A stretch of DNA of 64,000 bases from Ornithinibacillus salinisoli (GTDB lineage Bacteria > Bacillota > Bacilli > Bacillales > Amphibacillaceae): assembly GCF_042682545.1 (NCBI RefSeq), contig NZ_JBHUHQ010000002.1. One strand, given 5' to 3'. The notes under the pieces were generated by a model. The model ran no database searches. It was not told where the DNA came from and saw only the letters and a program-made list of their open reading frames with translations. The translations under genes were made by a program, and so were the position numbers. Each line of letters starts with the position of its first letter. The first letter of the stretch is position 1. Below are positions 49,599-59,700 of this stretch, piece by piece.

Positions 49599-49641
49599 AA
49601 GCCTAATTCTTCAGTAAAAATAAGGGGGAATTAGGCTTTTT
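49599..49641 (+). terminator. Rho-independent terminator
   Basis: AAGCCTAATTC and GAATTAGGCTTTTTC pair across a purine-rich loop; downstream of the AHSA1 gene. Confidence 0.85.
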
Positions 49642-49735
49642 CACTTTCCAAATCCTTGACGTCACGCCATACGTAAATACGCCGGCAGCAAGTAGTTAAT
49701 CTCGTGGCAACCGCTGGTAAAAAACATGGCAGAAT

Positions 49736-49752
49736 TGGGGACAAGACCCCTT
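49736..49752. repeat. REP-like repeat, copy 9 (diverged)
   Basis: TGGGGACAAGACCCCT resembles the family core with one added base. It abuts the 3' end of the leftward membrane-protein gene. Confidence 0.5.
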
Positions 49753-50487
49753 CTAATCAAAGTTATCCCAATCTATTTCACTTTCTTCAAGCAATTTATA
49801 CAGATAATTTTCACCTACAACTCTATAATCCTCCGAATCAATGGTCAGATAATTCTCATAAACTGCGATGTAATAAAACTCCCTGTTCCTAATGTTTAAA
49901 CTGTAGTGATCGGCCCGTTTTTCATAACCAAACAAATTGTTTCTAACTTCAACCTTAGACAGTTCAGAAAATATTTGATCAATTATCTGCTTATCTTCAA
50001 TTATCGTTGCAGGATAATACGTGATTTCATCTTCATTCCAAGTATCATTTTCTATTTCCAATTGTTCGATGAGCTCAGGATTGAAAGATTCATATTTTTG
50101 CATGACTTCATCGAAAGTTGTTGTTGGAAATGTGAAAAACATAAAACCAACTAAAATGATCAAAGACCCAATCATCCAAACAAGACTAATCATATACTCA
50201 TTTTCTTCTCGTTCATGCTTATATTCCACGTAAGCACTAAACCCATTTTGAATGATGACAAGAACGATAAATATTATCAAATAAATCTCAGTATTTGAAA
50301 AAACAAATGCTCCGATTATATTAAAGACCATAAGAAGCTGAAGTATACGATCTACCCATTTTTTGGTGTTGTTTATTGGTGGATACCGATGACTTGTGTA
50401 ATATGTATATTTTTCCCGTATATAATAAGCCAAGATAGAGGTTAGGATAACGACTAGTAGAATAAATAAAAGAAAAAAGTTAAACAT
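49753..50487 (-). CDS. DUF4181-like membrane protein with soluble C-terminal domain
   Basis: This 244-residue protein has four helices in its first 120 residues (NFFLLFILLVVILTSILAYY, ILQLLMVFNIIGAFVFSNTE, YLIIFIVLVIIQNGFSAYVE, SLIILVGFMFFTFP). The phrase FSAYVEYKHEREENEYMISL is typical of DUF4181 proteins. The C-terminal 125 residues are soluble and acidic (YPATIIEDKQIIDQIFSELS, SLNIRNREFYYIAVYENYLT) and lie outside the usual domain, so this is a fused or extended member. ATG 50487 follows GGGGGGATTTTTAA. The function is unknown. Confidence 0.68.
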   Translation of the reverse strand: MFNFFLLFILLVVILTSILAYYIREKYTYYTSHRYPPINNTKKWVDRILQLLMVFNIIGAFVFSNTEIYLIIFIVLVIIQNGFSAYVEYKHEREENEYMISLVWMIGSLIILVGFMFFTFPTTTFDEVMQKYESFNPELIEQLEIENDTWNEDEITYYPATIIEDKQIIDQIFSELSKVEVRNNLFGYEKRADHYSLNIRNREFYYIAVYENYLTIDSEDYRVVGENYLYKLLEESEIDWDNFD

Positions 50488-51193
50488 TTAAAAATCCCCC
50501 CTTTGATATACGTTCATTAATTTAGTTGATTTATCTTAAAATAACGATGTCATCGCCTTGTATTCCCCTGTCACAATTAATACATGCATGGATTAGGGAG
50601 TCAGATCATTTGAGAACCTAAATAATAACGCTTAATCATTTTCAATTCCCATAGTTCGATTATTAACGTTAAACATCTTCTCTAAGATGCCTTTCATTGC
50701 TTTTCAATCTAACATATATTTTACATGAAGTTTCGGAAAAGATATTTTTTTTCATTTCAGTACTATAATTAGTCCATAAACAATCTTTTTACAACCAAAA
50801 TAATTCATTTTGTGCATGAATGTGGTCAAATCCTATGCTTATGGTGCCTTTTCTGCTGTTAAATAGGTCACTTCTTTTACCCGCTTAAACATACCATCAC
50901 CTACATTTCCGATTACTTATCATCTTTTCTATTAGTTTATCATTTTTTGACGAAAAATAGACTATTGGGGTAGGATAAAATATAGGGAAGAGGGGGAAGA
51001 CAAGCTACTAATTAGATGATAGTCTACAGAGTAAACATATCCTGGAAAAGATGGTGTAATTCGATGGCATTTCCATAATTATATGATGATAGTTTAAACG
51101 ATTATGATTTAGGTAAGTATATATAAAGCAAAAACATATTATTGGGGCAATTACATATTTATTATAGTAATAGATAAAAATGAGGTGCAAGAC
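50488..51193. other. 700-bp intergenic region, no supported gene
   Basis: Very AT-rich, with stops in all frames. An open frame on the minus strand at 51008-51238 has no ribosome site and overlaps the start of the next gene, so it is not called. It marks the left border of the defence-gene stretch. Confidence 0.5.
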
Positions 51194-51358
51194 ATGGAGA
51201 ATGGAAAAATTATAAATTTCCCACCAAAAAAGCTTCACCTACCAGATGTAAACGAAACAGTAAACCAATTTAAGGATGAAAGGATTGCAGCCCTTGAAGA
51301 GTGGGATAAAGTCGTATACGAAGTATTCAAAGAAAAAAGTGGGATAAATAAAAAGTAA
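51194..51358 (+). CDS. Small 54-residue protein of unknown function
   Basis: ATG 51194 follows GAGGTGCAAGAC. The product MENGKIINFPPKKLHLPDVN, ETVNQFKDERIAALEEWDKV and VYEVFKEKSGINKK is soluble and mostly helical. It is convergent with another small gene, the two stops only a few bases apart. Neither is recognised. Confidence 0.55.
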   Translation: MENGKIINFPPKKLHLPDVNETVNQFKDERIAALEEWDKVVYEVFKEKSGINKK

Positions 51359-51362
51359 TTAT

Positions 51363-51503
51363 TTATTCCACCTTTTTCTTTATGGATTTTCCTAAGATCC
51401 TTTTTATTTCTCTTTCATACCTTTTTATTTCATCAAGTCGTTGTTTTCTTTGTTCTTTTACGTGTTCTTTGGGGTTGGGTAATTTAGTTGCTACCTTGGG
51501 CAT
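51363..51503 (-). CDS. Small basic 46-residue protein of unknown function
   Basis: ATG 51503 is preceded by a very strong GAGGAGG at 7 nt. The product MPKVATKLPNPKEHVKEQRK, QRLDEIKRYEREIKRILGKS, IKKKVE is highly basic and probably one long helix. It converges on the 54-residue gene, with 4 bp between the stop codons. A nucleic-acid-binding or antitoxin-like role is possible but unproven. Confidence 0.6.
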   Translation of the reverse strand: MPKVATKLPNPKEHVKEQRKQRLDEIKRYEREIKRILGKSIKKKVE

Positions 51504-51713
51504 ATTGTTTCCTCCTCTTCAATAGAACATTCCCATTTAAGTTAACCTTACCATTTTCTTTTAGCTATCTCTCATATAATATATTTTACCAAAGGTGGAC
51601 ACTCTATAGGCGACTTTTATTGTATAATCATAAACATCGGATTAAGTTAATGCTGTTTCAGATTACATTAGATAATAAATTAGTAACCAAAAACAAAGGG
51701 AAATGAACTCAAT

Positions 51714-52154
51714 ATGAAAACAATTCATATCCAAGAAAAAAACATACAGGAATTAAGGGCATTATTCCTAGATGTGTTTTCAAATGAACCATGGTTTGAT
51801 AAATGGGAGAATGGTCAACAAGTCGACCTGTACATACGTGATTTAATAGATAACCAGAATTCATTGTCGTTCATTTTAGTTGATGACCAGGGAAGCACGG
51901 TGGGTCACTAGGCTATGTATTCCATTGGTGGGAAGGAAAAGAGTATTTTATTAAAGAGCTATTCATTTCCAGGAAAAAACAAACCAGGGGTTAGGTAAAC
52001 TATTCCTGGAACAAATCTATGAATCTTAGCAACTGAAAATATAAAGCATATTACATTAATGACGGAACGAAATGTTCCTGCTTATTCCTTCTATCAAAAA
52101 AATGGATTCACTGAATTAGAGGACTCCGATTATCTCGTGCGAAAAGTGAAGTGA
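51714..52154 (+). pseudogene. GNAT acetyltransferase, decayed paralogue of the 41.4-kb gene
   Basis: MKTIHIQEKNIQELRALFLD VFSNEPWFDKWE parallels the intact gene's start. After GSTVG a deletion shifts the frame to a TAG. Later pieces (LGYVFHWWEGKEYFIKELFI, ITLMTERNVPAYSFYQKNG, FTELEDSDYLVRKVK) are recoverable in other frames up to the TGA at 52152-52154. At least three small indels separate them. No function is expected. Confidence 0.85.
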
Positions 52155-52163
52155 AGGAATTAG

Positions 52164-52198
52164 AAAAGGGAGTCCAATGTTGATTCGATTCCCTTTTT
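52164..52198 (+). terminator. Terminator after the acetyltransferase pseudogene
   Basis: AAAAGGGA and TCCCTTTTT pair across an 18-nt loop, 9 nt after the pseudogene's stop. Confidence 0.75.
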
Positions 52199-52376
52199 GA
52201 GTATTTGATGTTTCTCGCTATATGTGCCACCGTCCTAATTAAACCTATATGAAGTGGTTAATAAGATTTTTCTAATTTGGTTATGGTCAATAAGATTGAT
52301 AGGTATGGCGGTAAGGGGTGTTTGCCTTATAGACAACTCGCTCCTATAAAACCTACTTTTACCTCCAACTGGTTCC

Positions 52377-53192
52377 TTACACATTCAATGTTTTCTGATG
52401 ATCATAACAATAAATTTTGCCATTAAACTTTTGATTAGATAGACAATATGTAACAACCTTTTCGGACACTTTTTTACTACAGACTACACATTGCGAATTA
52501 CTCATTACTACAGCGTTTGATTTCTTCTCTTTAATTCTAGTAGTGTGGGTTTCTCTAGCTTTAGGATCGGTAATGTTTGCGTTCGTAATAGATTCGTATA
52601 TTACTTGTCTATCTTCATCAGTAAATTGATTATGATTTTTCAATTTTAAAATTGATTCTTTTCTTTGTAAGGTTTCGTTTAGGTAAACATCATAGATTAC
52701 TAACTCATCAGAGTTAATATCTCTTAATTCCATATCTATCTTTAACGTACAACGCTTCGTAAATGTAATCATCGATTTAAATTTATCATGATAACTCTTA
52801 TCGATATACTTTTTCAAGGCTTCTATATGACCATAATTTTGAATGACCGGATTCATCATCTTAAACTTCCCATTAATAAGCCAATTTTTTCGATTTTTAC
52901 TACCATAAATAGTCCCCTGATAATTCTTTGTTTCTATCACATAAATCCCATAAGGAGTAATCACCAAGTGATCAATTTGAGAGTAACCAGATATAGATTT
53001 TGGATTTTCAATCATTAGATCGTTTAGGTATTTATAATCTTTTGGAAGTTGTGAAAGCTGTATGTCTATCTTGTATTCACCTATTTCTCCTTTTCTATTT
53101 GCAACTTGTTGATTGTAATTTTTCTTTTTAGCCCTCATGTTATTATCGTTATTGGCTATTTTATCCTTCTTCTTAAATAAGTTAAACAGCAT
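52377..53192 (-). CDS. NERD (nuclease-related) domain protein with C-terminal zinc-binding cluster
   Basis: This 271-residue protein has a basic N-terminus, MLFNLFKKKDKIANNDNNMR. The NERD domain follows, with KGEIGEYKIDIQLSQLPKDY (about residues 35-55), SQIDHLVITPYGIYVIETKN (about 75-95) and YQGTIYGSKNRKNW. The D-H and E-T-K residues are those expected of a restriction-endonuclease-like active site. The C-terminus has CVVCSKKVSEKVVTYC and CYDHQ, a possible zinc ribbon. ATG 53192 follows AAGGAGAAGTTGC, preferred to one seven codons earlier. It stands at the left end of the defence-gene group, transcribed away from it. Confidence 0.85.
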   Translation of the reverse strand: MLFNLFKKKDKIANNDNNMRAKKKNYNQQVANRKGEIGEYKIDIQLSQLPKDYKYLNDLMIENPKSISGYSQIDHLVITPYGIYVIETKNYQGTIYGSKNRKNWLINGKFKMMNPVIQNYGHIEALKKYIDKSYHDKFKSMITFTKRCTLKIDMELRDINSDELVIYDVYLNETLQRKESILKLKNHNQFTDEDRQVIYESITNANITDPKARETHTTRIKEKKSNAVVMSNSQCVVCSKKVSEKVVTYCLSNQKFNGKIYCYDHQKTLNV

Positions 53193-53419
53193 GCAACTTC
53201 TCCTTAGACTCATTTTTTCAACACATTAATAATATCGGATCTAATTAATAAAACATAAGTATGGTATTAGAAACATTCTGAACCAGTTAAATCTCAAGAA
53301 TTTTCAAAAGTCTCCTGCGATACTCTTCATATCATTACAACATCTATTTCCTTTCTACGATTTGCTCCAATATTCATTTTTTTATACAATTAAACCAAAC
53401 AATAACAGGAGGAACTACC

Positions 53420-53743
53420 ATGCCAACATACAACAAACTAGTACGCGACAGAATTCCAGAAATTATCGAAAAAACTGGTAAAGCTTATAAAACAGAGATA
53501 CTATCAAATGACCATTATGAGCTAGAACTTAAATCAAAATTATTTGAAGAGGTTACCGAATATCAGGAAGCGACTTCAGACAACGAAGCATTAGAAGAAC
53601 TTGCTGACGTATTAGAACTAATGCATGCACTAGCTAAGATCCATGGTGCATCTATTGAAGAAGTAGAGAAGGTTCGAAAAGAAAAAGCTGACAAAAGAGG
53701 AGGCTTTGATGACAAAATCTTTTTAATTGAGGTTGAAGATTAA
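53420..53743 (+). CDS. MazG-like / phosphoribosyl-ATP pyrophosphohydrolase-like protein
   Basis: This 107-residue all-alpha protein begins MPTYNKLVRDRIPEIIEKTG and contains KSKLFEEVTEYQEATSDNEA, LEELADVLELMHALAKIHGA and the charged tail VRKEKADKRGGFDDKIFLIE. E-E-x-x-E and E-x-x-D are the metal-binding residues of all-alpha NTP pyrophosphohydrolases. It probably hydrolyses nucleoside triphosphates. ATG 53420 follows AGGAGGAACTACC. Its TAA overlaps the ATG of the helicase gene by one base, so the two proteins are made together. Confidence 0.85.
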   Translation: MPTYNKLVRDRIPEIIEKTGKAYKTEILSNDHYELELKSKLFEEVTEYQEATSDNEALEELADVLELMHALAKIHGASIEEVEKVRKEKADKRGGFDDKIFLIEVED

Positions 53744-56169
53744 TGAATGATATTTCCTTATATACTAGCAATCTACACAAACAAATAAAAGAAGATATCA
53801 GTAGTTCATCTACCATATATATACTTAGCTCTTTTATCATGAAATCCGGCGTAGATGTTATTTTTGATTCTCTTCAGGATGCACTCCATCAGGGTGCTGA
53901 CATTAAAATCCTGACAGGAGATTACTTGTTTGTCACCCAACCAAAAGCATTACATCGCTTGTTAGAATTAGAAGGAAAGAACGTTGAGATTAGATTGTGG
54001 CGCAGTAATGGGATAGCCTTTCACCCAAAAACATACATATTCAAGCATCGAGAAGAAGGAGCTATTATTGTAGGTTCATCCAATCTATCTCGTTCCGCGT
54101 TTACTAGTGGTATCGAATGGAATTTACGGATGAAAAGGAATGCCTCTCAACAAACATTTGATGAATCCATTGAATTGTTCATCGAATCCTTCTACTCGGA
54201 CCAGACGATTGTCATTAATCCAGAGTCTATAAAAAGTTATCAAGAAGATTATGATAGCTTTCACGCAAAAAATGCGGACTTAATTTCAACTTGGACGAAA
54301 CGGGAAGAAGTTGAACTAACTCTTCCAAGTGCAGATCAGGAATTACCTACTCAGACAAAAGATAGTTTTCAAACATACAAAACAAAGCTTGAACCGCGTC
54401 AGGCTCAAACAGAAGCACTGGAAGCTCTTCACTCAACATTAGAAGAGGATTACAATAAAGCGATGGTTGTCATGGCAACTGGACTTGGCAAAACGTATTT
54501 GGCAGCATTTTTTGCACAGAGGTTTAAAAAGGTGCTATTTATCGCTCATCGTGAAGAAATCCTAAAGCAGGCAAAAAACAGTTTTGAGCATGTCCTGAAT
54601 CATACAGGTGGTCTCTTTTATGGTCTTGAAAAAGATAAGAATCATAACATGCTCTTTGCATCTATCTTCACCTTAAGCATTCAAGAACAACTCCAACAGT
54701 TTGACCCTCATGACTTCGATCTTATTGTTATAGATGAGTTTCACCATGCAGCTGCTAAAAGTTATTTGAATGTAATTGAGTATTTCCAGCCTAAATTCTT
54801 ACTTGGTTTAACAGCTACGCCTGAACGAACCGATGGACAGGATGTCTTTGCACTTTGTGATGGGAACGTCGCTTACGAAATTACGTTTATTGAAGCGATA
54901 CAACGTGGATGGCTGGCACCTTTCACTTACTACGGCGTGAAGGATGACATTGACTACAATGAGATCCGTTGGTTAGGAAATAAATACGATCAACATGAAC
55001 TTATGATGCACCAACTCCAAACTGACCGTGCGAAAAATATCTACGAGAAATGGAATGAATACAAGCAAACAAGAACTATTGCTTTTTGTTCATCCATTCA
55101 ACAAGCTGAGTTTTTAGCCACCTATTTTAATGATCAAGGAGCTCATGCTACAACACTAACCTCAGCGACAAAAAATATCTCGAGGCCAGAGGCAATTCGG
55201 ATGCTGGAAGCAAGAGAAATTGATGTTATCTTCACGGTAGATTTATTTAATGAAGGTGTGGATATCCCATCTGTCGATACACTTTTATTTACAAGACCTA
55301 CCGAGTCACTCGTGGTCTTCACACAACAAATTGGTCGTGGTTTACGTAAGTTTGCGGGAAAAGACAATTGCGTCATCATCGATTTAATAGGTAATTATCG
55401 AAATGCCGATACGAAACTTCAGGTTCTTGATAAAAATCAAGGTGAGGATAAACCAATAACACGGAAAAATGTACTTCCTATTGTGCCAGATGTTTGCAGC
55501 ATTTATTTTGAGACAGCAGTAATCGATTTATTGGAGGAATTCCGTAAAAAACGTAGTTCGAGAAAAGACCGTGTACTGTCAGACTACATGAACGTCAAAG
55601 TAGAACTCGGAAAGCGACCTACTTATAGGAATGTCCATTTAAACGGTACCATAAATTCAAAAGAATACTTACAAGCGTTTGGTGGATATTTTGCATTCCT
55701 AAATGAATATGGGCAGTTATCTACCCATGAAGCAGAAGTGTACCAGAAACATTATCCATGGTTAAACAAGGTAGAAAAAGAACAAATGAGCAAATCATAT
55801 AAGATGGTCGTGTTACAATTTCTACTTGAAAAAGGTCCTGGTCAGTGGTTTAAATCTGTAGCACCAGAAGAAATCGCTCCATACTTTCACCATTTTTATA
55901 TGGAAAGAACCTATCGTAAGCAAGCTGATTTTTCTAATAAGAATACTAAAAAGTTTTGGGACTATAACGAAAAAGGAGTTGTTAAATTACTTTCGGATAT
56001 GCCCCTTTCCAAATGGGGAGGAAAAGATGAATTGGTCTTTTTTGACGGGGAACGATTTGGAATGAATTTTGATGTAGAAGAAAAAGATCAAGACATACTT
56101 CATGAAATGACACGACAGATATGTGAGTATAAATTGCAGGTATATTTTGAACGGAAAGGTTATAAATAA
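53743..56169 (+). CDS. HKD (phospholipase D-like) nuclease fused to SF2 DEAD/DEAH-type helicase
   Basis: This 808-residue protein has an N-terminal PLD-like domain (residues 1-170), with H94-P-K96 in FHPKTYIFK and G111-S-S-N114 followed by SGIEWNLRM. That is the single HKD motif of COG3886-type nucleases. An SF2 core follows: Walker A MATGLGKT (K250), motif II VIDEFHHAAAKSY (D331), motif III LGLTATPERTDG, motif V VDLFNEGVDIPSVD and motif VI QQIGRGLRK. The last 220 residues (RPTYRNVHLNGTINSKEYLQ, FVNKVEKEQ-like helices, LPLSKWGGKDELVFFDGERF-like) are not assigned and lack a clear DUF3427. It is translationally coupled to the MazG-like gene. Such fusions are typical of defence islands, where DNA translocation is coupled to cleavage. 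Confidence 0.9.
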   Translation: MNDISLYTSNLHKQIKEDISSSSTIYILSSFIMKSGVDVIFDSLQDALHQGADIKILTGDYLFVTQPKALHRLLELEGKNVEIRLWRSNGIAFHPKTYIFKHREEGAIIVGSSNLSRSAFTSGIEWNLRMKRNASQQTFDESIELFIESFYSDQTIVINPESIKSYQEDYDSFHAKNADLISTWTKREEVELTLPSADQELPTQTKDSFQTYKTKLEPRQAQTEALEALHSTLEEDYNKAMVVMATGLGKTYLAAFFAQRFKKVLFIAHREEILKQAKNSFEHVLNHTGGLFYGLEKDKNHNMLFASIFTLSIQEQLQQFDPHDFDLIVIDEFHHAAAKSYLNVIEYFQPKFLLGLTATPERTDGQDVFALCDGNVAYEITFIEAIQRGWLAPFTYYGVKDDIDYNEIRWLGNKYDQHELMMHQLQTDRAKNIYEKWNEYKQTRTIAFCSSIQQAEFLATYFNDQGAHATTLTSATKNISRPEAIRMLEAREIDVIFTVDLFNEGVDIPSVDTLLFTRPTESLVVFTQQIGRGLRKFAGKDNCVIIDLIGNYRNADTKLQVLDKNQGEDKPITRKNVLPIVPDVCSIYFETAVIDLLEEFRKKRSSRKDRVLSDYMNVKVELGKRPTYRNVHLNGTINSKEYLQAFGGYFAFLNEYGQLSTHEAEVYQKHYPWLNKVEKEQMSKSYKMVVLQFLLEKGPGQWFKSVAPEEIAPYFHHFYMERTYRKQADFSNKNTKKFWDYNEKGVVKLLSDMPLSKWGGKDELVFFDGERFGMNFDVEEKDQDILHEMTRQICEYKLQVYFERKGYK

Positions 56170-56197
56170 AGGTTGGTGTGTTGGCATCAACCTTTAT
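56167..56197 (+). terminator. Hairpin after the first HKD-helicase gene
   Basis: AAAGGTTG and CAACCTTT pair across a 13-nt loop that starts within the stop codon. The following T-run is weak (TATCC). Confidence 0.5.
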
Positions 56198-56288
56198 CCA
56201 TATCAGCATTTAATGATTTTGCAAAAATGTTATCATTACGCAATAAATTGTTATCATAAAAGTAGTTTTACATTGAAAGAGGGATTAG

Positions 56289-56687
56289 ATGAAAAAGACA
56301 GTAAAAGTAGTTGCAGCAGTAATTAAAAATGACCAAGATGAAATCCTGTGCGCTCTTCGTTCTCCAGAAATGTCCATTCCAAACATGTGGGAATTTCCTG
56401 GTGGGAAAGTAGAAGCAAATGAAGATATTTATACCGCTGTGGAGAGAGAAATTGAAGAGGAGTTAGGTTGTAAAATTAAATCTAATGAATTACTAAATGA
56501 AAATACCCATGAATATGATACTTTTATTATTAATTTAATTGCTATAAAAGCTACAATTGTTGAAGGTATTCCTGTACCAAGTGAGCATTCGAAATTACTG
56601 TGGCTTAAGAGAGATAACTTAGACTCATTAAAATGGGCGCCCGCTGATATCCCAGCTGTTGAAGAAGTAAGAAAAGAAAAAGTATAG
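56289..56687 (+). CDS. NUDIX hydrolase, MutT/8-oxo-dGTPase-like
   Basis: This 132-residue protein begins MKKTVKVVAAVIKNDQDEIL and has the complete Nudix box GGKVEANEDIYTAVEREIEE ELG (about residues 37-59). The WEFPGGK approach and a C-terminal SKLLWLKRDNLDSLKWAPAD are typical of (deoxy)nucleoside triphosphate pyrophosphohydrolases. It hydrolyses damaged or modified NTPs to NMP and PPi. ATG 56289 follows AGAGGGATTAG. It sits between two convergent HKD-helicase genes; NUDIX enzymes with such helicases are a recurring defence-island arrangement. Confidence 0.92.
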   Translation: MKKTVKVVAAVIKNDQDEILCALRSPEMSIPNMWEFPGGKVEANEDIYTAVEREIEEELGCKIKSNELLNENTHEYDTFIINLIAIKATIVEGIPVPSEHSKLLWLKRDNLDSLKWAPADIPAVEEVRKEKV

Positions 56688-56767
56688 CCTCTTTTCTAAG
56701 CAATGACTATACTTTAAGTATACTACTATTATTTTATAAAAGAATCCACAGTTATATTCGTTTGGCC

Positions 56768-59700
56768 CTACATAATACTCTTATTTGCCTTTGCTACTAG
56801 CCCCGGTGGCATTTCTTCATTTAACCTCCACTCGTAACTTATAGGTGTTTCACCATAATGTCTAACATATTCACAAGTACCAAGAAAGATAAAAGGTGAA
56901 GTATACCCATAATCTTGTTTATACTCACGGACAAACAAAGCTATTTTATTTCCTGTTTGTTTATGGTTAATATAACGTTTTGCTGTTGGACTATTTTCTG
57001 TCAAGGTGCTTTGAGATTGCCAATGGAACAGACGATCATTAATAGCGTAATCCTCATACAGTGTAGACGGTGAAAAATCCTTTTCGGATTTGTTCAATGT
57101 CGTGAAAAATACATCTAATTTCTTCTCATTAAAATGTTTGACCCCTTCTCTAAATGAAGGACATTTTTCCTCGTTAAAATACCCCAAAGCCGCCATAATT
57201 TGTTCCTTCGAATAAACCGAATGAATAGTTAATGGTGTTACAAAATCAAAGTCATTTTCTTTTTCAGTCAGATCTATCGAATTATATTTAAACTTGAGTA
57301 AATCTAATATTTCTTTTTTCATCCTCTCATGAGAAAAAATATCAATTAATCCTTCTTCAATAGAGTTAAAACCTTTCTTTTTAGGTTCCTTTTGATAAAA
57401 AGAATAATATAACATGTTAACCATTAACTTTTCTTCTTCTGTATTCACTGATTTCTTTTGTCCTTGAACATAACTAATAAAGTATTCAAGCAACTTTTTC
57501 GAATTTAAATGAAACAACTTGTGTATTCTCTTTGTAATTAATTCTTCATGTTTACAATTGAAATTGTCTTGTTGATTAGCATCCACTAACATTCGTTGAA
57601 AAGATCGATTTCCCCTTTTACCATAAAAATCATAAACAGATAACTTATAATGATTTAAAAAGTTGACAAAGTTTAACTCTAAGTCAGTATCCCGTTTAAA
57701 ATACATGATTCGATCTACTAGATTACGATAACTGTTAGTAGAAGCTTTAATATTTCTTAATATATAATCCTTTGCCTGTTTTTCAAGTTGAATGAAACTT
57801 CCCTTTGGTAAATTGGAAAATCCTTCATCAATATAATGTCTAATCGAATGTTTAGTCTTGCCAAGCAACGCACGAAACTTCTCTTCGAAGTTATAATTTT
57901 TATGTGCTTGCCCAACGAAATCTAACACCGTTAAGCACTCTTTCTCTTCAGTTAATCGTAATCCTCTTCCCAGCTGTTGCAAAAAGACTGTAAGACTTTC
58001 AGTGGGACGCAAAAATAAAATTGTATTTACATCCGGTATATCGACACCTTCATTGTATAGATCAGCAACAAATATGAAGGTAAGTTCACCGTTTACAAGT
58101 TTACTTTTAGCAGATTTTCTTATTTCCTTATCAGTATCACCACTTAAGGCTATAGATGGAATATTTCTCTCATTAAAATATTCCGCCATGTACTTTGCAT
58201 GCTCTACTCCTGCACAAAAAGCTAGTCCTTTCACTTCTTCAATATCTGTCACGTATTTGTATAAGCTATTAATGATTTGATTGCTTCGTATCTTATCATT
58301 TGTATAGACATTTTCTAACTCTTTTAAATCATACCCTTTACCACGCCATTTTAATTGTGATAAATCTACTGTATCACTCACACAAAAATATTGAAAAGGA
58401 CTCAACAACTTTCGATTAATCGCTTCAGTAAGTCGCATTTCTGAAGCAATTTGACCATCAAAATATGAAAGGACATCCTTTCCATCCATTCGTTCAGGGG
58501 TTGCAGTTAGACCTAATAAAATACCAGGCTTAAAATGTCCTAATAATCTTTGATAAGAATCTGCTGCAGCATGATGAAATTCATCAACAATTATAAAATC
58601 ATAGTAATTACTCGTTATTTTTTCATACAATTTCGTACTATTAAAGCTTTGAATACTAACAAATAAATGATCCATTGATTGAGGCACATTACCTCCTACT
58701 AACATATCCCCAAAATTAAAATCACCTAAAATAGCTCTAAAGGTATCCCTACTTTGTTTCAGAATTTCCTCACGATGAGCAACAAAGAGAAGCCTTGCTC
58801 TATTACCATTTTGTTGGTAGAACCTACGAAAGTCAAAAGCAGATATTACTGTCTTACCAACACCCGTTGCTGCTACTAAAAGGTTTTTATACCGGCCAAA
58901 AATCTCACGCTCGGCTTTTAAGTTTTCTAACATTTCCTTTTGGTAGTAGTATGGTTGAATATCGAAATTGAAATGAAAGTCATTTGTTATCTCTTTGGTT
59001 TCCTTTTTAAGTGCTTTTAGAAGTCGGACCTTATCAGTTTCCTTTTCTCTATTAAATGTTTTAAATTCTCCATCATTCCAATAACTTTCATAAACCGCAA
59101 GAAATTTCTTAATTATATCTATAGAATCTTTTTCCGTTACTTTTAAATTCCATTCCAGACCCGAAGTTAAAGCCGGGTTTGATAAATTAGAGGAGCCAAT
59201 GTATGCAGTAGTAAACCCCGTATCACGTTTAAATAAATATGCCTTGGCATGAAGCCGAGTACGGTCAACGTCATAAGAAATTTTAATTTCCGTGTTAGTA
59301 AGGTTACTTAATTCAATAATTGCTTTATAGTCTGTAGCTTCCATATATGAAGTCGTTAATATATGTAGTTTCCCACCATTATCAGTAAAACTTTTCAATT
59401 CATCTATTATTATTCTAATTCCACTCCACTTAATGAATGATACAAGAAAATAGATTTCATTTGCTGATAATATTTCTTTTTTCAACTCACTCAGCATGTC
59501 CGGTTCATAGCTAGATCCGGTAAAGAGTGAGCTTTCAGCAATTGAGGTGACTGGTCGAATAACCTTCCCTTTTTTCACACTTCTAATATTATTCAAACTA
59601 GAATGTATTGAAGTTAGTACTTCACCTTCCTCATCAATGGATAACTGCTTTAACTCTTCAACACCCAACTGATTACTTATGTTAGCAATGATACTATTAC

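Noticed and set aside
51008..51238. 76-codon leftward ORF rich in Tyr, Ile and His
   Set aside because: Lacks a ribosome site and overlaps the well-supported start of the 54-residue gene.
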